Part shown: in pieces, positions 44,378-54,798 of the stretch
Layout: every line of letters starts with the position of its first letter
Numbering within the stretch: position 1 is the first letter of the stretch
Assembly: GCA_014529385.2 (NCBI GenBank)
Contig: CM043943.1
Coordinates: 159,480,247-159,544,246, forward strand
Direction of reading: 5' to 3'
Source of the DNA: Adiantum capillus-veneris
Lineage: Eukaryota > Streptophyta > Polypodiopsida > Polypodiales > Pteridaceae
DNA length: 64,000 nt
The notes under the pieces: model-generated
What the model was told of the DNA's origin: nothing
The model's input: only the letters and a program-made list of their open reading frames with translations
The model's database searches: none
Position numbers and translations under genes: made by a program

Positions 44378-44389
44378 CAAGTGGGAGAT
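44378..44389 (+). other. Polypurine tract of the plus-strand Copia
   Basis: CCAAGTGGGAGAT immediately before TGTTAAG of the 3' LTR; primes second-strand DNA synthesis. Confidence 0.9.
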
Positions 44390-45018
44390 TGTTAAGTATG
44401 GAGCCTGATTTACCCTTGTAATTTTCTGTGGTAAAAGCGCACATTTGTAAGGCCCCCATTATGAGGAGAAGCCATCGTGCGTGAAGGAAAATCACTCACC
44501 GGAAACCAAAATTTTCACGGAGAAGAATCAGGGGCAACTTTAAGGGCGGAATATTCTTTTTCGCCGGAATATTATGGCCGGTCGACGGCCGGAAAGTGGT
44601 CGGAAAACAACCGGTTGGTTGGCCGGTGGCCGGTAGTCAATGGCCGATGGCCAGTGGTCGGAAGTCAATGGCCGGTGGCCGAATTCAAAAGCGGACTTGT
44701 CTTCTCAAGGGCGGCCACACATGGGCGGATTGGAGGGTCCGATTTGGACTTATTCGCACAAGGGCGGCTACACATGGCTGTCTCTCATAAGAGAGGGCAG
44801 CCCTTTTGGCCTATAAAAGGAGGCCATTTCTACACACATTTCATAGTGTGAAGTTGATGCAACAAGGTGAGTGTGAGGTGGTGAGAGTGAAGCAAGGCGG
44901 GAGCTCCATTAAGGGTATAATCCCTTTGTAAACTACTTCTTGTTTTGAAGTACTAAAGCCATTGAGTGGCTGCTTTCCCGTGGACGTAGCCCACATTGGG
45001 TGAACCACGTATATCGTG

Positions 45019-45054
<36 letters not shown>

Positions 45055-45141
45055 ACTCTATAATCTCGTGTATATAAATCTGTCTCTCTCCATTAAGTAA
45101 TCTACTCAATTATCTATTTAGCTACGTCTTATTTCCTAACA
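44390..45141 (+). repeat. 3' LTR of the plus-strand Copia
   Basis: 752 bp; same ends as the 5' LTR. It lacks part of a G+C-rich stretch present near 39745-39780 of the partner and has a longer CT tract at 45024-45053. Substitution differences are a few percent or less. Confidence 0.93.
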
Positions 45142-45860
45142 TGGCCATCTTGTGGAGAGTTAGTGTCACTGTCTTTGGGACTGTCCTTTGGCACAGCAGG
45201 TGTGGCTTCGTGTCCTTCGGCTGATGCCAACCAACTCTTTCCACAGCTTAGCAGTACACTTGGGGGGTAGCTGCTTGGTCCACTCTCACGGGCCCGGCAC
45301 TTCAGTTTGAGCTATCTTCCACCTGTAGGATGATAGTGATGCAGGGAGGTCGACCTACACTCCAGCCTGCTACAGAGCTTACTCCACAGGAGTGGTGCAG
45401 TGAGAGAGAGGAGTGTTGGGAGCTCATCAGTGGCCTGACACTCTGGTTATAATGGGACCGCTGCTTCCGCATCTTGGAGGCTCGCTAAGACTTGAGTACC
45501 ACCAGTAGAGACTGTTCGGGATCTTTGGCTATAGCTGATCCATACTCTCGGAGGACAATTCGAGAGACTCCAAGGCAGTTCTGACCGCATGCGGGAGTGC
45601 AGAGAGGCTTTCCTTCGACTTTGGCGTCCTCGGCCTTTTTTCACCATGGTCTAGGGAGTGCTCAGATGGCATTACCGTCCACTTGTGTGGCTCTTCCCTC
45701 CTTCCATCTCTTGATTTAGCCTCATTGTATATATGCTGTTTTTTCATTGGGAGTCTCCCCATCATGTTTGTTGTAGCCCTCTCTTGCAGAGGTGGTTGTA
45801 GCCCTATGGGCAATATTCATTAACTAATAGAAGGATCTTTTTCTCGGAAAAAAAAAAAAA
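45142..45860 (+). other. LINE ORF2 end, 3' UTR and poly(A)
   Basis: The last LINE segment, after the TGGCC duplication. No frame is open for long, so the end of ORF2 is not resolved. The tail shows CCTCATTGTATATATGC, a repeated TTGTAGCCCT word and TAATAGAAGGATCTTTTTCTCGG followed by 13 A, a typical plant L1 3' end. Confidence 0.85.
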
Positions 45861-46316
45861 CATTGGCACGCAGTTGTTCTTGTCCTCATTCCACCCACAG
45901 ACAAATGGGCAATATGAGATAGCCAATTCAGTGGTTTTGAATTTATTGAAGTCTTACATTTCGGATCAGAAGACTCAATGGAAAAAGTACGTGCCGTTGG
46001 TGGAATTTTCCTAGAACAACACGATTCATACATCGACGGGGAAGGCGCCATTGGAAGTAATCGAGGGTGCTAAGAAGGTTCCTCCATTTCTAAGCACCAA
46101 AGATAAGATTTTTGAAGCAGATGAGTATATGAGAGATTTGGACACTGCTTTTGCTAAGGTTCGTGAGGCTCTTGAGAAGTCTCAAGCACGGCATAAGAAA
46201 ATAGCTGATAAATATCGACGTGACTTGCAGATGAAGGAAGATGATTGGGTGCTCTTACGATTTGAGAAGGCACGCCTAATGAAAAGAAAGGGGAAGGAGC
46301 GGCTTTTCCCAAGAAT
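45861..46316 (+). pseudogene. Gypsy integrase, second half (continuation of 12550-13712)
   Basis: Starting with the duplicated CATTGGCAC, the frame gives FHPQTNGQYEIANSVVLNLL, the region around the third catalytic acid (E). Then come WKKYVPLVEFS (a stop follows), GKAPLEVIEGAKKVPPFLST and KIFEADEYMRDLDTAFAKVR, matching the equivalent part of the chromovirus integrase at 22000-21850. The match ends at KGKERLFPRIVKIL (46316-46330), before the GPF module. Confidence 0.92.
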
Positions 46317-47077
46317 CGTCAAAATTCTTTGATGAACCATCAATAGATTCCCTTGCTGCGTCACAACCCATGGAAGTCAACTTAGTCCCTTACTTCTTTG
46401 GAATTCTTTGATGAACTTTCATCCGGCTCCCTTGGCTCTCTCTTCCTTGGAAGACTCTTGCCCGGTTGAGGTGGACACTGGCTTGTTTGTAGGATAGGAG
46501 AAGACCATGCAAACTCACCATAGTCTCCATCACATACTCTTCATTGTCCATCTCCGACGGATGCAAAGACACAGGAGAAAGTCCACGTAGATAGGTGCAA
46601 ACTGGGCTCCAAGGTTGCAAGCAACAATTTGTGGAAAGGGATCTCCAAACTTCAAAGTCCTCTTGAAGGGCAGCTACACTGGTTGAAACTGATCCAAAAT
46701 CAGCCCCCTCTGCCGCACAAAACACTCCAGCTGACCGACTGAAAATTCGCAAAGATACATGCCCGAACCGGGGAGTCCCCGTTTGCCTTCAAAACGCAGC
46801 CCCAATCTGGTCCAACTCCTCACTGGAAAACAGCATCACTCAGTCATCGTTTACTGGCTAGAAAGCACAATTCTCAAGGGTCCTAATTGAAGTAGAGCAA
46901 GGTCAGCCCCCCTCCCAATGCAAAAACGTTGCGGCAAAATGCAGCCACAAGTCGCCCTCTTGCTGGCTGAAAATCTACAGCCCAGTCAGCCCTTCATGCA
47001 CTCGGGATCCACTAGGCATCGACAAGCCTAGGCTTTGATATCTTGTTAAAGTGCAGCGGGAGGTGTGATGACAAGGA

Positions 47078-47082
<5 letters not shown>
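46317..47082 (-). other. Unassigned retroelement-like remnant
   Basis: No gene recognised. On the minus strand the right end (about 47045-47020) reads TTTAACAAGATATCAAAGCC, a degraded version of an LTR end followed by the iMet primer site. This suggests the internal 5' part of a minus-strand retroelement whose LTR was cut at the GA repeat. Words like ATTTTCAGCC recur, as in the LTRs at 30040-30520. Confidence 0.35.

Positions 47083-47160
<78 letters not shown>
47083..47160 (+). repeat. (GA)n microsatellite
   Basis: About 39 uninterrupted GA units, ending exactly where the LTR sequence GTCACGTGACAC begins. Confidence 0.97.
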
Positions 47161-47164
<4 letters not shown>

Positions 47165-47638
47165 CGTGACACATCCAACCCTGTGTGTTCGTGGACAAGC
47201 TACAACACGACAAGGGTTCAGTCAGTCTAGTCAGTCTAGATTAGAAGTGATCTGGCACTTCTGTGAGTCTGTTCGCAGACCGTGCATGCCCAGGCACTTA
47301 GTGTAGATGCATATCCTCTGGTTGCACACAGCATGATCATAAGCATCGCATCAGAATCCATTAGAATCTTTAAGGGGAATTTTCTAGTGCATTTAGCCTA
47401 TTTTTCCTATTTTTGACATTTTTCACCTATTATTTTTAAGTGACTTTTGTAGGAAAGTAGGTAGGGCAAACTGAGTAAGTTTGTATATAAGCAAACCAAT
47501 TCACTTTGTTTGTGTCCAATGCACCCTCTCACTAAAGGAACAGAGGGCTCTCCCTTCCATAAGTAAAAGGAACCTTGAGCACAGTTCAAAGCACTCATCT
47601 TGAGCAGAGTTCAAACATTCATTCCGCTGCACCTTACA
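47161..47638 (+). repeat. 5' LTR, internally deleted
   Basis: 478 bp. The first two bases (TG) are replaced at the GA-repeat boundary. It matches the start and end of the 1,243-bp 3' LTR and lacks its middle. TATATAAGC near 47484 is a likely TATA box. Confidence 0.88.
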
Positions 47639-47639
47639 T

Positions 47640-47651
47640 TGGTATCAGAGC
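47640..47651 (+). other. Primer-binding site, tRNA-iMet type
   Basis: TGGTATCAGAGC, one base after the LTR end CACCTTACA. Confidence 0.92.
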
Positions 47652-48307
47652 TTTGGCAGTGTTCTGTATCACTCAAGGAAAGAACCACAAGATTTTTTTT
47701 TTTGCTTGTTGAGGTCGCACGAACCCAAGTTCACTTGGGCGTGTCGATTCCTAATCGTGTTTTTGAAGAGTGACAGGAAACCCAAGAAAGAAGGGCTTGT
47801 CCAGCCTCCCCTTGTGCCTCTTTTCACTCATTGAGAGCGGATCGTGCACTTAGTTGCCGGCCAATCGACGTGAGGTGGGAAAAAGCAACCTTTGTGTGAG
47901 CGCAAGGCCGCGAAGGGGTGCGCCCGCGTAAAAGAGCAGAACTCGGGTGAAGAGAAGATCCTTCTCTAACGCAGATTGCAAGCGGAAGAAGAACCTCAAG
48001 AACCTAAAGACCCGCAAGAACCTCAAGAACTCAAGAACCCCAAGAACCAAGACCCCCAAGAACCCAAGTTCCTCGTGAACTTAGAACCCAAGACCCTCAA
48101 GAATCCAAGTTCCTTGTGAACTTAAGAACCCAAGACCACAAGAACCCACAAGAACCCAACACTTCAGTGGATGGTCATCACTCGAAGCGGAATGGATACT
48201 TCGCTTGGAGGTGATGAGCATGAGAGAGGCGAAGAAGAATTTCCCCACTAGGAGGTTTTTTCGAGCCTCCCCCTTCTCCATCTACGCCAAGGATTGCACT
48301 AACTCCT

Positions 48308-49621
48308 ATGGAGGAGTTGGAGCAATTGTTTATGGAACGACAGTTAGACCGCGCAACACGAAAAGCAGAAAGAGAAGTAGACAGAAAGGCCTACGAAGAA
48401 GACATGGCGGACATAGATCGTGAATACGAAGAAAGCATGGCAGCCATAGAGCGTAAGTACGACTTGGAAGACAAAGAAAGACATGCCAAATTGGATCGCG
48501 AGATCAAAGAAAGTCAAGCCAAATTTGATCGCGACAACAAAGCCATCAAAGAAAAGAGCGACCAACACATGAAAGAATTCTTGCGACTCTTTTCTCAAGT
48601 GCAGGCACAGATGCAAGAGATTCGGGAAAAGGAGACTCTCTCAGTCTCTTCTTCTCCAAAGCATGATGATTTGAATGACAATGATAAGCATGATGATTTG
48701 GATGATAATGACAAGCATGATGATTTGCATGATGATCAAGATGTGATTTCTCACAAGCATGATAATTTGCATGAAGATGATGTGATTGTTCACAAGGATG
48801 ATGTGTTAGTTGATACTTTCTCTAGTGAAGCTAACCTCATTGCAGATTCGATCAATCACGAAGAACTGATTTTGGCTCGAGCGTAGGTCCAAAGAACCCT
48901 CACAGGAAGTACTATGTGTTCGCATGATTTGTCAGCACGCATTGTTCGAGTGTTTCATTCGTGATCATATTTTAGTCCGCATCTTTATGTGATCCCTTTT
49001 CCTAGGCATGACATATTGTACGTTGAGCACGTTTCACTCATGAATGAGCACGAATGTATGCGGATTGTTCATGAAAAGCTAAAAAGTATGTATGTAAGGA
49101 AGTCACATTCCATGTCTCTTCCTTGGCGTGACACATTTGTAGAAAGAGCACATGAAAGTATGAGCACCAAGCATGGGCATTTCCGTTGTGAATTGCCACA
49201 GTCGATTGATTTAGATCAGCAACACAAGAGTCGATCTCATTGTTTGCGTGTGTGGGGTGAATGGTTTTGCACTCCGTCTATTTGTTCATCTACATTGGAT
49301 GCACAGTCTTTTAGGAAGACAAGATTTTTTCCACTCACTTTACATGGAATGGGTATGTTCATGTTTTTGTGTTGGAAGTGGTTTCAGGAATTTTCACCCA
49401 TGGAGATTCTTGAAGAGGAAAGAAGCAGGACTCTAGACAAAGTTGAAGCATCGAAGGAGCCACAGGATACTTTGTGTCGCTTTTGGCGCGGCCCAAAGAA
49501 GCAAGCGTTGCAAACCCTTATGAAGTTCAAGTCCCGCACGACCCACACATTCGAGTGGGCCGGCGAAGAGTCCCTTCCGGGATTCCGGATGTTTTTGGCG
49601 ATCTCCCTCGACGCCATATAG
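48308..49621 (+). pseudogene. Gag-position protein of unknown family, two or more in-frame stops
   Basis: A single frame begins MEELEQLFMERQLDRATRKA and runs as a highly charged, probably coiled-coil segment of about 110 residues. An acidic, repeat-like part follows (KHDDLNDNDKHDDLDDNDKH, about 48660-48730) ending EELILARA. TAG at 48884-48886 and TGA near 48960 interrupt it. The same frame then continues 48989-49621 with LYVEHVSLMNEHECMRIVHE and LRVWGEWFCTPSICSST, to a TAG. I recognise no gag capsid, CCHC knuckle or enzyme motif. A preceding stretch (47970-48150) has repeated AAGAACCC/AAGAACCTC words. Its place just inside the 5' LTR suggests a gag-like role, but this is inference. Confidence 0.6.
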
Positions 49622-49656
49622 TTCGGTACCATTACCTCACTTTGAAAAGGAGGGGA

Positions 49657-50894
49657 TGTCACGTGACACATCCAACCCTGTGTATACATGGACAAGCTAC
49701 AACACGACAAGGGTTCAGTCAGTCCAGTCAGTATAGATTAGAAGTGATCTGGCACTTTTGTGAGTCTGTTCGCAGACCGTGCATGCCCAGGCACTTAGTG
49801 TAGATGCACAACCTCTGGTTGCACATAGCATGATCATAAGCATTCCCATCAAAATCCATTAGAATCTTTAAGGGGAATTTTCCAGTGCATTTAGCCTATT
49901 TTTCCTATTTTTGACATTTTTCACTTATTATTTTTAAGTGACTTTTGTTGAAAAGTAGGTAGGGCAAATTGAGTAAGTTTGTATATAAGCAAACCAGAGT
50001 TAGCACTTTCTGGCAGAAGAGGCAGGAGAGCACCTTGCTCAACAGGCAACTTCTTAGCAAGACCAACCCCCACGACAACTCTGGCGTTTTCTCTCAACAG
50101 AAGGCCTAGTGTTTTTGCAATAGATCAGCCGGCGTTTTTGCACTTGTAGATTTCCGGCGACAGTAGACAGCAGATCAGCCCTAGCGTTAGCAGATTCCCA
50201 TAGCAACACAGCAGATTTCCCAGCGTTATCAGATTTCCCCGCAAAGTAAGAATTCAGCCCTAGCATTTTTGGTTTGCAGATCAACCTTGGTGTTTTTGCA
50301 GATCATCGCGACAGGATCAGCCCTAGGACCAACGTTTTCAGTTTTCAGCCTTTAGCACTCGCAGATCAAGTCCTGAACTTCGCAGATCTCACCTTCCCGC
50401 AGCAGTTCCTCGCCGCACGGTGGGATCCATCGAAGTTTGTAGTTTCAGCCAGGAAAACGCAGATTTCAGCATCTGTGTTTTCAGCGCGTCGTCGTCGTAC
50501 CGTCGCCATTGACGTCATCATCGACATAAAGTCAGAATTCAGCAGATACAAGATTTGCAGATTTCAGCCCTTAGCATTTTCAGATTTCAGCCGTCTCGTT
50601 GTCGTCCTCATCGTCGTCGACATCGTCGGCAAGTCCAAGCATTGTAAAGATTTGTGCAATCATAAGTAGACCGTTCTCGCCATAGAGAGTGGGGCCTTCA
50701 GAGGAGGGTTTTACAACGTCTCTATCTCTCAGTCTCATGCACTTCCATTCACTGTGTCCATTCACTTTGTTTGTGTCCATTGCACTCTCTCACTAAAAGA
50801 ACGGAAGGCTCTCCCTTCCGTAAGTAAAAGGAACCTTGAGCACAGTTCAGAGCACTCATCTTGAGCAAAGTTCAAACATTCATTCCGCTGCACC

Positions 50895-50899
<5 letters not shown>
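49657..50899 (+). repeat. 3' LTR, full-length
   Basis: 1,243 bp, TGTCACGTGACAC..GCACCTTACA. The purine tract is immediately upstream. The middle (50080-50600) is built from repeated words: TTTTTGCA, GATCAGCC, CAGATTTC and TTTCAGCC. Confidence 0.9.

Positions 50900-50930
<31 letters not shown>
50897..50930 (+). repeat. (CA)n microsatellite
   Basis: About 16 CA units directly at the end of the LTR. Confidence 0.95.
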
Positions 50931-50932
<2 letters not shown>

Positions 50933-51008
50933 TTGCAGAACAGCCTGGTTGCCTGTGTAATCGGGAGGGCACCACATGCCGTCTAATAGAACGATTGGGA
51001 ACAACTTT

Positions 51009-51473
51009 TGTAATGTGCAACGGAAGTGATTTATGGTGAATGTTGAGAATGAGTGCTCAGTGTGTGTACTCAAGGTTCCTTTTAGAGAATGAGAGAGTTC
51101 TTTTTACTTCATGAAGAGATGTGCAAAGACTAGAGAGAGAAGAGAGAATGATACTATGAGTGAAGGTTCTGTGAGTGAATAGAGAGAATAACACTAGATG
51201 GGGTCCCAAACTCCCTCCCAAGGATATCGCTAGAGGTATTTGTTTTCGATTGTAGAAATGTTGATACAATGGATTTGGATGCTGAGATGCTTATGGGATC
51301 TTGCGGTGGATGCTTGGATCTCCAAGGCTAAGGGCTGAAAACTGAAAATTGTGGGCTGAATAGACTTGGATCTGCAAACTGATGACAAGGCTAGGCTGAA
51401 ATCTGAAAACGCTGGGTTGATTCTGCTACTGAAGTAGGCGATGGGCTGATGGCTGAAAAATGCTGAGGGTGCT
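51009..51473 (-). repeat. Diverged LTR remnant related to the 29713-30916 family
   Basis: TGTAATGTGCAACGGAAG, GAGTGCTCAG and CTCAAGGTTCCTTTTA correspond to the start of the solo LTR at 29713 (TGTAAGGTGCAACGGAAT), so it lies in the same minus orientation. It shares the GGCTGAAA/GCTGAAAAC repeated words. It is truncated and joins the next remnant. Confidence 0.7.
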
Positions 51474-51845
51474 TGAAACTGGCCCGTAGGGCGGTAGACT
51501 TTCACTCTCACCCAATTCTTTACTTGACAAACTTTACTTGAACTATACGACACAGAGAAACTTCACGAACAAGCTTGTGACTAATAATTACACTTCAAAC
51601 GAAAGACGGCTTGGGAGCTAGAGTGCTTCCAAGCAGACAATGACACCCTGTAGGCCCCAAAGACTGACACCCCTTTCAATATTTCTTTATTCTTATTAGA
51701 CTTGGGAGAAAAACCTGCAAATTCCTACGAGTTGTCTCGCTTTTATCGGGCCAAAAATGACCTACTCTAGCCCGATTTCAGCATCATAACCGCAATAGGA
51801 GGCTTCATAAACAAAATCCCCGTGCAGAAGGTGACTTCCCGTGTC
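51474..51845 (-). repeat. Diverged chromovirus-type LTR remnant
   Basis: TGAAACTGGCCCGTAGGGCG then GTAGACTTTCACTC corresponds to the plus-strand start of the chromovirus LTR (TGAAACCGGCC, GGGCGGTAGACTTTAC). A changed copy of the shared block (ACACCCCTTTCAATATTTC) is at about 51668, then AGCCCGATTTCAGCATCATA. About 370 bp remain. Confidence 0.7.
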
Positions 51846-52063
51846 ACGAGGACGTGGCAATTGCTAACCTAAGTTGTCGGTTTCTTTTCGATGATTTTTA
51901 TTTAGTTTTTGGGACCCTCTTTTTGAAGTCACAAATGACCGGCCATTGTGTGGCCAGTGTGAAACGGTCAACGGCCGAGAGTTTCACTTGCAGTCGGGAA
52001 GGGCAGGTTGCCACAAGATGGTCGTGCCGACCGGGACTGAAATCTGAGCAGTAAAAGGGTGTT
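51846..52063 (+). repeat. Left copy of a dispersed inverted repeat
   Basis: About 51855-52020 is the reverse complement of 55150-55345 with modest divergence (for example GACCGGCCATTGTG versus CACAATGTCCGGCC, and GGGACCCTCTTTTTGAAGTC versus GACTTCAAAAAGAGGGTCCC). No gene recognised in either copy. Confidence 0.75.
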
Positions 52064-53268
52064 TGTAACAGACTTGGACACTCCAAGTCAAGAATCTATC
52101 GCGACGGCACCAAATAACCACTTCAAACAATTCACAGATCACAATAGATTTGCACTGGCCCGGCGGAGCTCCGTGCCTAGAGATATTGGCCCCAAAGACT
52201 GGCGCCCCTTTCGGTATTTCTTTTTGTATTAATCAGTTCAAAGTACAAGAGAGTGGGTCGGGATTCACTCTCAGACTCTGCGTCTAGATGCTCTGCGAAG
52301 TGAGGCCCTCACCACTAATTTAAAGGTTACAAGGGATGTCAAAAGCAGAGCCCCAAAAGCTTTCAAAATCAAAAGCAAGATTCTCTCTCTCTCAATGAGA
52401 GCTAGTAAAAAGCAAGTTCTCTTTTTCTCTCTCTTTCTCCCAAACCATAGCCAGAAAAAGCATCAACTAGCGTCGCTTGGCTGGCTGCTTTTTTTCTCCG
52501 CAAATTGCGCCGCAAATCCTGGAAATCCGTACTGCTGCTGCCACGTGGCACTGGCGCCAAAAATGAGGGTTTCCACCACATTTAGGGTTTCAGCCAGCAG
52601 CTAGGGTTAGGGTTTCCAGAAATTAGGGGTTTTGCAAAATTAGGGTTTGCAGGAATTTTAGGGTTTCTGGCAGAAATTAGGGTTTCTGCTGTCCGTAGCC
52701 ACGTCATCACTTTGTGACATACCCCCCTCTTGAAAGCATCGTAATCGACCGCAATTACGCCTGCAAAACCGACAGAAGCCATAAACCGTCTTAGCAGACA
52801 TTGACTGTTAGTACCTACGTACTAGGAACACACATCTAGCACATGTACCAAATCGACAGTCACATCACACGACATCACTAGACATCACAGGACATCACAT
52901 GACATTCAACATTTATTTTGGTTTGACTGATCTCGAATAGACATGGTTGCAATAGGGGGACTTGGACACTCCAAGTCAAGATTCAATCGCGACAGCACCA
53001 AATAACCACTTCAAACAATTCACAGATCACAATAGATTTGCATTGGCCCGGCGGAGTTCCGTGCCTAGAGATATTGGCCCCCAAAGACTGGCGCCCCTTT
53101 CGATATTTCTTATTGTATTAATCAGTTCAAAGTACAAGAGAGTGGGTCGGGATTCACTCTCAGACTCTGCGTCCAGATGCTCTGAGAAGTGAGGCCCTCA
53201 CCACTAATTTAAAGGTTACAAGGGATGCCAAAAGCAGAGCCCCAAAAGCTTTCAAAATCAAAAGCAAG

Positions 53269-53331
<63 letters not shown>

Positions 53332-53682
53332 GAGAGCCAGCAAAAAGAAAGTTCTCTTTTTCTCTCTCTTTCTCCCAAAGCATAGCCAGAAAAAGCATCA
53401 ACTAGCGTCGCTTGGCTGGCTGCTTTTTTTCTCCGCAAATTGCGCCGCAAATCCCGGAAATCCGTACTGCTGTTGCCACGTGGCACTGGCGCAAAAAATT
53501 AGGGTTTCCACCACATTTAGGGTTTCAGCCAGCAGCTAGGGTTAGGGTTTCCAGAAATTAGGGTTTTTGCAAAATTAGGGTTTCTGGCAGAAATTAGGTT
53601 TTGCAGGAATTTTAGGGTTTTTGGCAAAAATTAGGGTTTCTGCTGTCCGTAGCCACGTCATCACTTTGGTCACTTTGTGACA
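52064..53682 (-). mobile_element. Shrunken copy of the non-autonomous gag-only-type element
   Basis: LTR one is 52064-52719 (TGTAACAGACTTGG..TTTGTGACA) and LTR two about 52952-53682. They are separated by only some 235 bp, which keep the polypurine-tract end (TACCCCCCTCTTGAAAGCAT) and about 150 bp matching 17431-17560, but not the coding frame or an intact primer site. Flanks GTGTT (52059-52063) and GTGTC (53683-53687) fit a one-mismatch duplication. Both LTRs carry the shared block (52201-52220; 53090-53109 with one change) and telomere-like TTAGGG/TTTAGGG words. LTR two has a (CT)n run at 53270-53328. Confidence 0.83.
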
Positions 53683-53687
53683 GTGTC

Positions 53688-54798
53688 CTACTTCAAAGTC
53701 ATTTAGGCCCCTCGCTACACTTATAAGTTGGTGGGTACTAGGAACTTAACTCAAAAGAGGCAAACTGGACACATGGGGGCTCCTGATTAGCTTTCCCAGT
53801 CTGCATGAAGAGGGGGGCCCTCCATTTCAAGAGAGGGGGCTGATTTTTACTCTACAGTGTGCTACAATGTGTGTGAGTAGTGAATGCAGGTGATCGTAGC
53901 TTTAGTGGAAAGCTTGCCTTCTCCCTTGCTCTATATAGTGTGACGATTTGCTATCGCACATCTCTCTCTCTCCTTTGCACATATGGTAATGCCCCACTAG
54001 TTGGACTTCTCAGATGACCATGAACAGTTCTAGGGGTTTTATGCGTGTTTGCCGAGGCAAGAGCCTTCTGTACAGGAACAGGGTTAGCTAATTGCTAATT
54101 CCCTTCAGGTACGCACAGTTCCATTTCGATGTAGAGGTGTTCGCTCCGCCCAAAACGATTCAAAAGAGAAAATTACAGCCTGTTGTGTTTTTCTGCAGGT
54201 TTAGGGTTTCGCACCTAAACTGCAGGACATTGCCAGGGGAGCCTTGGGAAAGCTGTGGGATGCTTAAATAGGGCTTTGGGCACCTAACAATGACCAAACA
54301 GGGAATTACAGCATGCTGAAATTGACCTGCAGTTGATTGGAAAGCTTCCATACTGCAAGGGAAAGTGTCCTTGACGTGTACTTTTGATCTACAGGGATTT
54401 TTGCACCGTTATGTTGGAGAAATGGAGTCAAAAACCTGCAATTACAGCCATGGACAGGTTTTGACAACTTGGTGAGGGTTAGGTGGAAGCGTTCGGATCG
54501 TTTATTTGCTAGGGGAGCCTTGAGAAAGCATTGGGTGCTTGTCTAAGACAATTTAGAGATATTTCCTATGAGGAATCTCGTTTAATTCAAGGGGCAAGTG
54601 ACCCTACAGGTATGAGAGCTCGAGGGCTATCCACAGAAGTGATCGGCACGTTAGTCAAAGCGCAAAACAAAGAATTCAGCGTGCTGCAATTTCTTGCCAG
54701 GTTTTGTAAAGTGCTCTAAAGTGTGGAAACTCACCGTGTACTTGGAATTTTGTCCGTGGAGACTTCTACGTTCCTTCCATCCATGAACAGGTGGTTAA
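53688..54798 (+). repeat. Diverged chromovirus-type LTR remnant, forward orientation
   Basis: Words such as GCCGAGGCAAGAGCC, GCAGGTTTAGGGTTT and GAATTCAGCGTGCTGCA occur in the same order as on the minus strand of the chromovirus LTR at 19283-20759. GCCAGGTTTTG and AAAGTG follow in the same way. This is a related LTR lying in the opposite orientation, with insertions and much divergence. No gene. Confidence 0.65.

Larger units (their letters stand above)
39590..45141 (+). mobile_element. Copia LTR retrotransposon, Tork/Tnt1-like, nearly intact
   Basis: 5,552 bp between TGGCC duplications (39585-39589 and 45142-45146). LTRs 39590-40374 and 44390-45141 have TGTTAAG..CCTAACA ends. Internal: tRNA-iMet primer site at 40377, one long gag-pol frame 40448-44329 with a single TGA, and a polypurine tract just before the 3' LTR. 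Gag and pol resemble the Tork/Tnt1 branch (inferred from gag and integrase style, not from a tree). Confidence 0.95.
13713..45860 (+). mobile_element. L1-type LINE with five nested LTR-retrotransposon insertions
   Basis: The LINE begins after CATTGGCAC (13704-13712) and ends in a 13-nt poly(A) at 45848-45860, directly followed by a second CATTGGCAC (45861-45869), a target-site duplication of at least 9 bp inside a Gypsy integrase. Own pieces are 13713-16616, 19114-19282, 27952-29712, 30917-31095, 38626-39589 and 45142-45860, about 6.7 kb in total. Together they give the plant L1 order: C-rich 5' region with (GCT)n, ORF1 (DUF4283 and CCHC), ORF2 (endonuclease, reverse transcriptase, C-terminal region), 3' UTR, poly(A). 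Each junction is a 5-bp duplication with TG..CA ends: GTTGG, CATAG, AGTCA, GCGAC/GTGAC and TGGCC. The copy is dead through frameshifts and stops as well as the insertions. Confidence 0.93.
47161..50899 (+). mobile_element. Non-autonomous LTR retrotransposon with a coiled-coil/acidic frame (LARD-like)
   Basis: LTRs at 47161-47638 and 49657-50899 belong to the same family as the solo LTR at 29713-30916. After the 5' LTR end CACCTTACA comes the iMet primer site (47640), and before the 3' LTR the purine tract AAAAGGAGGGGA. The 2-kb interior has one long broken frame with no reverse transcriptase, integrase or protease, so it depends on another element. The 5' LTR lacks some 760 bp of the 3' LTR between AAGCAAACC and ATTCACTTTGTTTG. 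No target-site duplication is visible: the left flank is (GA)n and the right (CA)n. Confidence 0.85.

Noticed and set aside
49474-49803. Frame overlapping the 3' LTR of the second non-autonomous element
   Set aside because: It runs from the internal region into the LTR in a different frame from the long protein and has no motif.
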